Assembly: GCA_029856445.1 (NCBI GenBank)
Contig: JAHQWY010000121.1
Coordinates: 1-9,604, forward strand
DNA from: Promethearchaeia archaeon
GTDB taxonomy: Archaea > Asgardarchaeota > Lokiarchaeia > Sigyniarchaeales > SOKP01
Length of the DNA: 9,604 nt
Direction of reading: 5' to 3'
The notes under the pieces are model-generated. The model did not search any database. It saw nothing but the letters and a program-made list of their open reading frames with translations, and had not been told where the DNA came from. The translations under genes and the position numbers were made by a program. Shown here in pieces: positions 1-6,480 of the stretch. The first letter of the stretch is position 1; every line of letters begins with the position of its first letter.

Positions 1-29
1 TCCCTAATATTGTCAAAAAACTTAGCCAT
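1..29 (-). CDS. possible 5' end of a gene running off the left edge
   Basis: On the minus strand an ATG at 29-27 opens nine codons reading MAKFFDNIR before the window ends. The residues look like a plausible protein start, and a TATA-like TTTTTAAAAC stretch lies on the same strand at about 62-53, roughly the distance expected for a leaderless archaeal transcript. It would be divergent from the UbiA gene. Nine codons are too few to identify a family, and chance is a real alternative. No function is proposed. Confidence 0.22.
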
Positions 30-115
30 AACTAATAAAAATTGTATAAAGGTTTTAAAAACTATGTCTAATTATTGCTTAATAATCTTAGATTATATCT
101 CATATAAAGAATATT

Positions 116-955
116 ATGACGTCTAAAATGCAAGTAGTCTTCGGGAATTGGCGTTTAGGCAGAATTATTATGTTTATATTAATTACGAGTTCGGTTTCAT
201 ATGGACTTGGAGGATCTTCAATAATTGTAATATTCGCAGGCTTAGTTGGAGCAACCTTATCAGCAGGAGGTTTTTTCTTTGATTATTTAGGAGATTATAA
301 AAAAGATCGTGAAACAGGCAACTTGAAGAATCCCATTGCAAATGGTACATTATCTCCGCGCGGTGGATTTTTAATAATAATTACCTGTTTTATAATAAGT
401 ATTGTTATTTCCATTATGGTTAATATCTGGGCTCTAATTCCTATATTTTGTTTGATAGGCGTTGTTAGTGGCCTTGTTCAAGGAATACTTGATACCGCTC
501 TTTTACGTTCATTTAGTTTAGGAGCACTTCAAGGATTTTATGTTTTGATCGGTGCGCTTTTTGTCAACAAGTTTGAGTTAAGTGTTGTATTATTGGCCTT
601 ATATTTGTTTTTTGCTATGACAGGAGCACGAGTGTTAGGAGATACAAGAGATCTTCCTTATGATCAAAAAACCGATACGTCTACAATTCCGAAAAAATAT
701 GGAATTCGATGGACGAAATATTTTCTTCTAATTAATGAAATAATTGCTTATATTATCTCGATTTTAATATATATTTTAGGCTTATTAGGAATTGAATATT
801 TAATTTGTATGATTAGTATTATTATAGTTGGTACAATCCTAAATCTTATATTTATTTTTTATCCAACACCACACACTGCAAGAATTGTGAACATATTATC
901 TTTGGCTATTTTAGGTTCCTTATTTGTAATCGCAATGGTTTTTGGCAAATTATAG
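116..955 (+). CDS. UbiA-family membrane prenyltransferase
   Basis: This 279-residue protein is almost wholly hydrophobic, with about eight or nine membrane segments, as expected for an intramembrane UbiA prenyltransferase, which transfers a polyprenyl chain from its diphosphate to an acceptor. Two Asp-rich motifs that bind Mg-diphosphate are visible. The first is D56-x3-D60-x3-D64, followed by the usual basic NPIANGTLS loop (residues 72-80). The second is D176-x2-D179-x3-D183-x3-D187, followed by TSTIPKKYG. The first motif starts Asp-Tyr where most members have Asn-Asp. Length is normal for the family. Family members make quinones, archaeal ether lipids (digeranylgeranylglyceryl phosphate synthase) or haem O, and I cannot choose the acceptor from sequence alone. 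Start: the ATG at 116 has no Shine-Dalgarno; an ATG four codons later (128) is the only close alternative. It stands alone, convergent with the next gene. Confidence 0.88.
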   Translation: MTSKMQVVFGNWRLGRIIMFILITSSVSYGLGGSSIIVIFAGLVGATLSAGGFFFDYLGDYKKDRETGNLKNPIANGTLSPRGGFLIIITCFIISIVISIMVNIWALIPIFCLIGVVSGLVQGILDTALLRSFSLGALQGFYVLIGALFVNKFELSVVLLALYLFFAMTGARVLGDTRDLPYDQKTDTSTIPKKYGIRWTKYFLLINEIIAYIISILIYILGLLGIEYLICMISIIIVGTILNLIFIFYPTPHTARIVNILSLAILGSLFVIAMVFGKL

Positions 956-958
956 TAC

Positions 959-965
959 AAAAAAA
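959..965 (-). terminator. candidate T-run terminator after the hydrolase
   Basis: On the minus strand a run of seven T residues follows the hydrolase stop codon by 13 bases, in the 23-base gap between two convergent genes. Archaeal RNA polymerase often terminates at such T-runs without a hairpin. The assignment rests only on composition and position, and T-runs are frequent in DNA this AT-rich. Confidence 0.3.
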
Positions 966-978
966 TAGGAATTTAAAT

Positions 979-1773
979 TTAGTTGACATAATTTAAGAAA
1001 GCCTTAACAACCATGTGAAATTTCGGGTCAGAAACAACTGTCAAGTGATCTTTCCCCTCAATTTGAAAATGACACGCATCAGGAACTATTTGAGCAACTA
1101 AAGATTTGTCTCCTGGTATAGTCTCATTGGACCCTACAACAGTGAGTACAGGAACGTCTAATTTTTTAAGATAATCTTTTATTTGATCAGGAGAAGTTGT
1201 TGTTTCTGTTTGCTGTTTTAGAAATCCACCTTCATGGGCAGCTAAAGCAATTAAATCATTACCTCTGATTTCTGCATATTCAAGAAATCGTCGTGCTATA
1301 GGATCTTTAACTTGATCAATATTTTCCTCTTTAAACGCCTGTATCCTTCTTTTTATTCCTTCCCTAAAAGCACTTCTTTCTTTTTCATTTTCCCTAAAGT
1401 TTAAAACAAATCCACCGAGAATTGCTGAAATAAAAATCTCTGGTTTACTTAGTAACAATCGATATGTAATTAGTGCTCCCATAGAATATCCAAATAAATT
1501 GGCTTTCTTAATAGAAAGGTGTTCCAATAATTTAACTATGTCATTATCCACTTTTTGACCGTAAGATGTTTCATCATAAGGTTTATCACTTTTTCCATGA
1601 CCTCGACAATCTATAAGAATAACTTTGTAATTATCTTTTAGAACCTTTACCCAACCATTTCTTTTCCAGTTTAGATCCATACTTGATGCAAAACCATGGA
1701 TTAGCAACACAGGGGCACCCTCCCCTTCAACTTCATAGTAAATTTTAACGCCATCATTAGTGAAAAAAACCAT
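979..1773 (-). CDS. alpha/beta hydrolase fold protein
   Basis: A soluble serine hydrolase of the alpha/beta fold. Numbering is from the longer GTG form. The oxyanion-hole HG is at 30-31, the strand-4 motif DCRGHGKSDKP at 59-69, the nucleophile elbow GYSMG at 99-103 (Ser101), and the catalytic His at 247 in GKDH. A helical cap lies at about 130-200. The acid normally found as GxxD after strand 7 is Glu221 here (GSNE), with Asp226 as an alternative. Length is typical of esterases, C-C hydrolases and haloperoxidase-like members; the substrate cannot be named. Start: a GTG at 1785 abuts the upstream stop codon, but the ATG at 1773 gives the conventional N-terminus MVFFTNDGVKIYY and is preferred (264 residues). 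It is the second gene of an operon with the TIGR04076 gene, with which it is probably translationally coupled. Confidence 0.85.
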   Translation of the reverse strand: MVFFTNDGVKIYYEVEGEGAPVLLIHGFASSMDLNWKRNGWVKVLKDNYKVILIDCRGHGKSDKPYDETSYGQKVDNDIVKLLEHLSIKKANLFGYSMGALITYRLLLSKPEIFISAILGGFVLNFRENEKERSAFREGIKRRIQAFKEENIDQVKDPIARRFLEYAEIRGNDLIALAAHEGGFLKQQTETTTSPDQIKDYLKKLDVPVLTVVGSNETIPGDKSLVAQIVPDACHFQIEGKDHLTVVSDPKFHMVVKAFLNYVN

Positions 1774-1785
1774 TATTATAGTCAC

Positions 1786-2073
1786 TCAATCTTCTTTTAT
1801 TCTTCTAAGTTCAATTTTAACTTCATTAAATTTATCCATACATACAAGTTCAACAACATCTTGGTCTGCTACCCATTCTTTAGGGAAACCTCCTCCAAAT
1901 TGGAGCATAATAATATATGGAAAAATATCATGATAAAAGAATCCACATAATCCTCCAGCACTATGTCCACTAAGCTCTATTTTATCACCAACTTTATGAC
2001 CAGCATTGCAATTACCCTTAACTTCTTTTATAGTTCCAACAACTCGGTAACCTATCTTTAGATTTTCAGCCAT
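1786..2073 (-). CDS. TIGR04076 family protein
   Basis: A 95-residue protein matching the small TIGR04076 family along its whole length. It begins with a strand leading into C22-x3-H26-KVGD, then GGLC (C43), FYH (H48), the FPYIIMLQFGGGFP block (51-64), a DQDVV segment (70-74), C78 where the family usually has a CPD motif (here CMD), and a terminal KIELRRI strand. The conserved cysteines and histidines suggest a metal or redox site, but I know of no established function for the family. The start is firm: an AAAGAGGTC Shine-Dalgarno sits eight bases before the ATG. It is first in an operon with the alpha/beta hydrolase, which starts at or just after this gene's stop codon, so the two products probably act in one process. 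It is divergent from the peptidase gene. Confidence 0.85.
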   Translation of the reverse strand: MAENLKIGYRVVGTIKEVKGNCNAGHKVGDKIELSGHSAGGLCGFFYHDIFPYIIMLQFGGGFPKEWVADQDVVELVCMDKFNEVKIELRRIKED

Positions 2074-2081
2074 AAATATCG

Positions 2082-2086
2082 ACCTC
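2082..2086 (-). promoter_or_regulatory. Shine-Dalgarno site of the TIGR04076 gene
   Basis: GAGGT, within AAAGAGGTC on the minus strand, lies eight bases before the ATG at 2073. It is the clearest ribosome binding site in the window and fixes the start of this gene. Most other genes here lack one, which suggests leaderless or short-leader transcripts for them. Confidence 0.7.
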
Positions 2087-2146
2087 TTTATTATCTAATT
2101 TTCAATAATTTTAAGTTTAATTATATCTAGTGTTATTAGTATGCAA

Positions 2147-2156
2147 TTTATATAAA
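2147..2156. promoter_or_regulatory. palindromic TATA-like box between divergent genes
   Basis: TTTATATAAA is a perfect palindrome in the 119-base region between the divergent TIGR04076 and PepD genes. Read rightward, its centre is about 41 bases before the PepD ATG at 2193, which would place transcription start near 2178 with a leader of about 15 bases. Read leftward, it would give a leader of about 50 bases for the TIGR04076 operon. A second leftward candidate, AGATATAATTAA (minus strand, about 2128-2117), would give a shorter leader. Use of either box is inferred from archaeal promoter spacing, not shown. Confidence 0.4.
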
Positions 2157-2192
2157 TCAAATAGGTTAATTATTAACATTATCGTGATAAAA

Positions 2193-3689
2193 ATGTCAAA
2201 ATTTAAAGAATTAGGGAAACCAGAGGAATTTTGGGATTATTTTGAGCAAATTTCTAAAATTCCCCGCTGTTCAAGATTTGAAGAAAGAATTAGAAATTTC
2301 ATCAAGGAAGAAGGTGAGAAATTTGGATTTAAGACTACGATTGATAAAGCAGGTAATCTATTTATAAGTATTCCAGCAAAATCTACTGAGAAAGAAAAAT
2401 TAATTTTACAATGCCATATGGATATGGTTTGCGAGAAGAATGATAATGTTTTACATGATTTTTCAAAAGATCCTTTGAAATTGAAGGTTATCGAAATAAA
2501 TAATGAGAAATGGGTAACTGCAGAAGGTACAACCTTAGGAGCGGATAATGGAAATGGAATATGCTTTCTTCTCACAATTATGAAAAAAATTAACGATGGA
2601 TCATTGAATTTTAACTCATTAAGTTTAGAACTAATATTCACCGTCCTTGAAGAATATAATTTAGGAGGAGCAAAAAATATCGACAAAAGCCTGGTAAAAG
2701 GAAATATGCTAATCAATCTCGATTCTGGAGGAGATGGGATGGTTACAAATGGGTGTACTGGTGGTATTGGTTTTATTGCAGATATTAAAACTAAGCCTAT
2801 TTCTGTTGATAATTTAAAAGATAATTTAAATCCTATTAAACTTATTCTGAGTGGTTTAACTGGGGGGCATTCTGGAGGAGATATAACTCGGGGGAGAGGA
2901 AATGCAAATAAGCTCTTAAGTCATATTTTATGGAAAATTGGTAAGAATTATTCAATTCATATTAATTCTATCAATGGAGGAAACGCTGCTAATGCTATAA
3001 CACGAGAATCAAATGCCATACTATATATAAAGGAAGAGGATTTCGCAGAAATAAAATCCTTCACCAATATTCTTATTAAAGAATTGAAAAAAAACTATGA
3101 AGAGGTTGAGAAAAATATGCATTTATCTATTGAAAGAATAGAGAGCAAAATTAATGCCACGGTTTTCTCTGAAGAAATTCAAAAAAAAATACTTGATCTT
3201 TTATATATAATCCCCTGTGGTCCTTTATCATTGCATCCAAAAATAAGGATTTTTGCATTTGCATCTACAAATTTAGGTATTCTGAAAACAGAAAAAGATT
3301 ATATTAGAATTCGTATGTTACACCGAAGTTTTAGTGAATACTACAACGAAAAAACTTGTGAAGAGGTCATTACTCTATTAAAAATGTCTGGGCTTGAAAT
3401 GACCAGAACAATCACAGGGTATTATCCCCCATGGGAACCAAATTTTGATTCAAAACTTCTGAAATTAGCAAAGGAAAGTTATTCTGAATTGTATAATAAA
3501 GAACCATTGGTCATATTGGTTCAAGGGGGTTTAGAGTGCACACTCTTGATAAATATTCATCCTGAAATGGAAGCGATAGCGATGGGCGCGAGTATAAGAG
3601 ATATGCATTCTCCTAACGAAAGTCTACAAGTTAGTTCTGTTGAGAAAACATGGAATTTTCTGTTACGGATTCTTCAAAAATTAGATTGA
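2193..3689 (+). CDS. pepD: M20 family aminoacyl-histidine dipeptidase (PepD-like)
   Basis: A 498-residue cytosolic di-zinc peptidase of the M20 family, PepD type, which cleaves Xaa-His (carnosine-like) and other dipeptides. Every expected active-site residue is visible: His75 and catalytic Asp77 in CHMDM, bridging Asp118 in LGADNG, the Glu153-Glu154 pair in VLEEYN, Asp177 in INLDSG, and His472 in RDMHSPNE. The GLTGGHSGGDI segment (221-231) is the lid or dimer-domain histidine motif. The usual HAGLEC near the C-terminus reads QGGLEC. Length is normal for PepD. Start: the frame extends to a GTG at 2130, but that would cover the TATA-like box and add 21 unrelated residues; the ATG at 2193, preceded by GTGAT, gives the usual N-terminus with PEEFWDYFEQISKIPR near it. 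The role is probably peptide scavenging. The family is mainly bacterial, so transfer into this lineage is possible. Confidence 0.9.
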   Translation: MSKFKELGKPEEFWDYFEQISKIPRCSRFEERIRNFIKEEGEKFGFKTTIDKAGNLFISIPAKSTEKEKLILQCHMDMVCEKNDNVLHDFSKDPLKLKVIEINNEKWVTAEGTTLGADNGNGICFLLTIMKKINDGSLNFNSLSLELIFTVLEEYNLGGAKNIDKSLVKGNMLINLDSGGDGMVTNGCTGGIGFIADIKTKPISVDNLKDNLNPIKLILSGLTGGHSGGDITRGRGNANKLLSHILWKIGKNYSIHINSINGGNAANAITRESNAILYIKEEDFAEIKSFTNILIKELKKNYEEVEKNMHLSIERIESKINATVFSEEIQKKILDLLYIIPCGPLSLHPKIRIFAFASTNLGILKTEKDYIRIRMLHRSFSEYYNEKTCEEVITLLKMSGLEMTRTITGYYPPWEPNFDSKLLKLAKESYSELYNKEPLVILVQGGLECTLLINIHPEMEAIAMGASIRDMHSPNESLQVSSVEKTWNFLLRILQKLD

Positions 3690-3697
3690 AAAATTAA

Positions 3698-3727
3698 CCT
3701 TCTTTTTACTATCTATAACTTTATTTT
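3698..3727 (+). terminator. candidate T-rich terminator after the peptidase
   Basis: The 30 bases after the PepD stop codon are pyrimidine- and T-rich on the plus strand, including TTTTT at 3703-3707 and TTTT at 3724-3727. This would fit archaeal T-rich termination. However, the next gene begins only about ten bases later, so read-through and co-transcription are equally possible. Confidence 0.22.
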
Positions 3728-3737
3728 GGAATAAATT

Positions 3738-4466
3738 ATAGGAAATATTACTAAACTAGCAATTATCTCTGACATTCATGCTAATAAATATGCTTTAGAC
3801 AGTTTTCTTCAATATAATGAACAATACTTTCAAGCTGATAAAATTTTAAATTTAGGCGATTTTTCTTCTATTGGACCTCATCCAAAAGAGGTAACCCAAA
3901 TGATCTTTAATGATAATCGCTTTGAAAATATAATTGGTAATAATGAGATGATTGTATTAGGAAAACGAAGAGATGAATGGCAGAGACCAAAAATGCCTCA
4001 CCATGAATGGGTCGCCAATCTTATTGGAAAAGATCTACTTGAAAAAATAGGAAAAACACCTACATCAAAAGAATTGAATATAAATAGAAAAAAGGTATTA
4101 ATGCTTCACTCCCCTTTTTATGATACTCCTAATAGATCAATTCAAGATAACCTTTTAATCTATCAAGGAAAAACTCTGGATGAATTTGTAAAGGATTATC
4201 CTGAAGATGTTGACATCGTACTTGTTGGCCATTCTCATCTGCAACTCTACATTTCATGGAAACGTAAAAAAATAATAAATCCCGGTTCAATAAGTATTAC
4301 ATGGAAACCAATTACATCTTTCTGTTTAATGGAAATTAGTGATAATAGCATAAACGTTAACTTTAAAAATATATCTTATGATTTTTCTAATCTTAAAAGA
4401 GATTATGAAGAAAGAAATGTATTGGGTAAAGATTTTATTATAAAGTATTTCTACCCTTTCATTTAA
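3738..4466 (+). CDS. calcineurin-like metallophosphoesterase, start codon missing or non-standard
   Basis: A YfcE/MJ0936-like metallophosphoesterase of about 242 residues; relatives hydrolyse phosphodiesters or phosphomonoesters using two metal ions. Counting from the codon at 3738, all metal-binding motifs are present: Asp12 and His14 (SDIHAN), Asp41 (NLGDFS), Asn68 (GNNE, where GNHD/E is commoner), His124 (MLHSPF) and His165/His167 (GHSH), then INPGS. The oddity is the start. The frame is open from 3735, but its first ATG is at 3900, after the first two metal motifs. The codons from 3735 read ATT ATA GGA AAT ATT, so initiation would need ATA or ATT. Upstream, in frame, TTG GAA is followed by TAA at 3732. 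A one-base change would restore a normal start, so this could be a very recent pseudogene, a sequence error or a non-AUG start. A 188-residue product from 3900 would lack Asp12, His14 and Asp41. Confidence 0.75.
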   Translation: MGNITKLAIISDIHANKYALDSFLQYNEQYFQADKILNLGDFSSIGPHPKEVTQMIFNDNRFENIIGNNEMIVLGKRRDEWQRPKMPHHEWVANLIGKDLLEKIGKTPTSKELNINRKKVLMLHSPFYDTPNRSIQDNLLIYQGKTLDEFVKDYPEDVDIVLVGHSHLQLYISWKRKKIINPGSISITWKPITSFCLMEISDNSINVNFKNISYDFSNLKRDYEERNVLGKDFIIKYFYPFI

Positions 4467-4487
4467 TCTTTATATTCTAATAATATC

Positions 4488-4495
4488 TTATACAT
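4488..4495 (+). promoter_or_regulatory. possible TATA box for trmO
   Basis: A TTATACAT stretch lies about 42 bases before the TrmO ATG at 4534, which would allow a leader of about 15 bases. No Shine-Dalgarno precedes the ATG. The 67-base gap after the metallophosphoesterase is long enough for an independent promoter, but the region is uniformly AT-rich and this is weak evidence. Confidence 0.22.
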
Positions 4496-4533
4496 AGTAA
4501 ATACTTTTTATTATCTGAAATAGCTTATATAAT

Positions 4534-5040
4534 ATGGAAATAATAAAACGAGAAATAATAGATATCAATAAACGCAAATTTCCAGAAGAAATATGCTTTA
4601 AACCAATTGGTGTCATTTATACTCCCTTTAAATCACTTAAAGGAATACCAATTCAATCATCTATGTCAGCTACAAAGGGAACTATTGAAATCTTTCCTGA
4701 ATATGTTGCTGGATTAAAAGACCTTTCAGGTTTCTCTCACATCTATTGTATATTTTTTTTTGATATGGTAAAACTACCTGTGCCACTTCAATCTAAGCCT
4801 TTTTTGGTTAATGAGAAAAAAGGAGTTTTTGCTATTCGTACTCCTTTCCGACCTAATCCTATTGGATTATCAATCCTAGAGATCTTAGATATAAATCAGA
4901 ATATTATATCTGTGAAAAATGTAGATATATTAGATCAAACACCAATCTTGGATATAAAACCTTATGCTTCCCAATATGATAATATTAAAAGTACCAAAAT
5001 TGGTTGGTTAAAAGGAAAAATTAAGAAGAGAGTAAGTTGA
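4534..5040 (+). CDS. trmO: TrmO, tRNA (N6-threonylcarbamoyladenosine(37)-N6)-methyltransferase
   Basis: A 168-residue protein of the TrmO/TsaA (UPF0066) family, which uses S-adenosylmethionine to methylate t6A at position 37 of ANN-decoding tRNA such as tRNA-Thr, giving m6t6A. The family core runs from about residue 22 (FKPIGVIYTPF) to 144. Diagnostic motifs are the GTIEIFPEY strand (49-57), LSGFSHIYCIFFF (64-76), the SAM-binding RTPFRPNPIGLS (102-113) and DILDQTPILDIKPY (131-144). About 20 residues precede the core and about 24 follow it, so it is the short, single-domain form without the long C-terminal extension seen in some bacterial members. The start is the ATG at 4534, the first in frame; there is no clear ribosome binding site. 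It lies downstream of the phosphoesterase and converges on the dehydratase-like gene with 27 bases between the stop codons. Confidence 0.9.
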   Translation: MEIIKREIIDINKRKFPEEICFKPIGVIYTPFKSLKGIPIQSSMSATKGTIEIFPEYVAGLKDLSGFSHIYCIFFFDMVKLPVPLQSKPFLVNEKKGVFAIRTPFRPNPIGLSILEILDINQNIISVKNVDILDQTPILDIKPYASQYDNIKSTKIGWLKGKIKKRVS

Positions 5041-5067
5041 AGAAATATTTTGAATTTTCATTATTTA

Positions 5068-6477
5068 TTAAGGATATAATAGCTCATTCTTCTTATTACG
5101 AACTCTTTTTGCTTGAATGGCAATAGTTTCAAGAAGTCTACGTTGATTTGTTGAAATCCAAGGACCTTCACAATCTATTGCTGCATAGGGAATGTTACAC
5201 TTATTAGCTAAGGGACGTATGATTGCTTGTGAATTCATTGCAGGTTGACAATTAAAAGTTCCTAAATTAATCAAACCGTCATAAATTCCTTCCTTAATTG
5301 AATATAAAAATCGACCAGTTATGATTGGAGTCTCACTAAGACTATTTGAAGAAACATATTTGCTTCCTTCTTCAAATAGATCAATAAAATCTACGAATGG
5401 ATCAAATAATAATCCAGATTTTTTCATAATTCTTCTCAATAGCTTTAATTGCGAATTTAGGAAATTTAATGCGCTTTTATTTCTTTTTACTCTAAGAACT
5501 TCTTTAGTATCATTTTCACTTAACCCAGTAGTATCAAGTAACTTTTCATTAACTTGTTCTTTTGGAGTAATGTATCCCTTTTTAAATCCAAATCTTATTG
5601 AGCTTTCAGCTAAGATTAGACTCATAGTTTCAACAATATCTACAACTTTTGTAATAATACCCTTTTCAAGAAAAAAATCTTCGACAGGATAATGATCAAA
5701 CATTAAATTTAATCCACCAAAAATTAGTACTTTTGGAGTTTCTTCTATTTTTCCCCTAAGTGGAATCTTCGAAACATCTCTTGCCCATTTAATAAGACCT
5801 GTATTCAACGTTTTCTTTTCTTCTTTAACATTGTTAATAAAATCGCTTGTTATATCTTCAAATTTTTGTACAGCTATGTCTTTTTGTTCAGCAACACATT
5901 GTAAGGCGTTTCTTGCCTCAATAATATATTGACCGATTATAAAATTAATATTCTCCCATGCTAGTAAATCACGATTTAACCCTAAATAGTTATTAGTATA
6001 TTTGGGGAAAGCACAGAACATCGTATTTTTCATATTCAGCCTTTGCGCAAACGTGTCCCATAGAGCTGGCCATGCTCCATTCTGACAAGGACCATGGTTA
6101 TCTATGGGTGTTCGATAAATGGTGATTTCATTTTCATCTCTGTATTCATTTATATCTTTTAAAACCGCCCCAGCTATAGCAACACTTGCTAGGCATTCTC
6201 TTCCAGAACATATATTTTTAGCATATTGTAATATAGAAGCATCCGTTTCTTGACTAATTCTAATCTTACGGTTATATTTTTCAAATAGATCTATAACTAG
6301 ACGGCTTCCATAAGAATTCCGAGGTTCAGGGTTGACATATACTAATCTGGGATTCTCAAATTCAATTCTATTCCCATCACTATCAATAATATATTTATGA
6401 TCTTCAGAAAATCGAGCTTGTGGAACTTTATTTATTTTTAAGCCTATTAAATCCTTAAGTTGTTCTATTTCAGTCAT
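5068..6477 (-). CDS. 2-hydroxyacyl-CoA dehydratase subunit-like protein (COG3581 type)
   Basis: A 469-residue protein resembling COG3581, the C-terminal part of large activase fusion proteins in anaerobes and a distant relative of 2-hydroxyacyl-CoA dehydratase (HGD-D) subunits. Visible signatures are CSGREC (Cys90, Cys95), NHGPCQNGAW (Cys131), the beta strand PKVLIFGG (248-255) opening a second Rossmann-like half, and LGTFNCQPAMNSQ (Cys410); Cys436 lies in AIDCEG. Cysteines at these places suggest a [4Fe-4S] cluster receiving electrons from the activase encoded just upstream. The substrate is unknown, and I cannot tell dehydration from another low-potential reduction. The ATG at 6477 is three bases after the activase stop, with GGTG six bases before it inside the end of the activase gene, so translation is probably coupled. 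In many anaerobes I recall this region as part of the same polypeptide as the activase. Confidence 0.8.
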   Translation of the reverse strand: MTEIEQLKDLIGLKINKVPQARFSEDHKYIIDSDGNRIEFENPRLVYVNPEPRNSYGSRLVIDLFEKYNRKIRISQETDASILQYAKNICSGRECLASVAIAGAVLKDINEYRDENEITIYRTPIDNHGPCQNGAWPALWDTFAQRLNMKNTMFCAFPKYTNNYLGLNRDLLAWENINFIIGQYIIEARNALQCVAEQKDIAVQKFEDITSDFINNVKEEKKTLNTGLIKWARDVSKIPLRGKIEETPKVLIFGGLNLMFDHYPVEDFFLEKGIITKVVDIVETMSLILAESSIRFGFKKGYITPKEQVNEKLLDTTGLSENDTKEVLRVKRNKSALNFLNSQLKLLRRIMKKSGLLFDPFVDFIDLFEEGSKYVSSNSLSETPIITGRFLYSIKEGIYDGLINLGTFNCQPAMNSQAIIRPLANKCNIPYAAIDCEGPWISTNQRRLLETIAIQAKRVRNKKNELLYP

Positions 6478-6480
6478 TTT

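Noticed and set aside
1..126. Plus-strand frame open from base 1 to a TAA at 124-126
   Set aside because: The roughly 40 codons read as low-complexity AT-rich sequence with no recognisable motif and overlap the UbiA start; it is most likely non-coding.
2130..2192. GTG-initiated 21-residue N-terminal extension of PepD
   Set aside because: It runs over the TATA-like box, resembles no part of the PepD family, and the ATG at 2193 gives the family's usual N-terminus.
2237..2716. Minus-strand open frame of 159 codons opposite the peptidase gene
   Set aside because: It lies wholly inside the well-supported PepD gene, has no family resemblance and no ribosome binding site, and its composition is that of an antisense shadow.
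4467..4533. Possible tRNA or small RNA in the gap before trmO
   Set aside because: The 67 bases are AT-rich with no cloverleaf elements, no GTTCRA-like box and no stable stem.
5321..5692. Plus-strand open frame of 123 codons opposite the dehydratase-like gene
   Set aside because: It overlaps the conserved COG3581-type gene completely and its Ser/Leu/Phe-rich translation is typical of antisense reading of AT-rich coding DNA.
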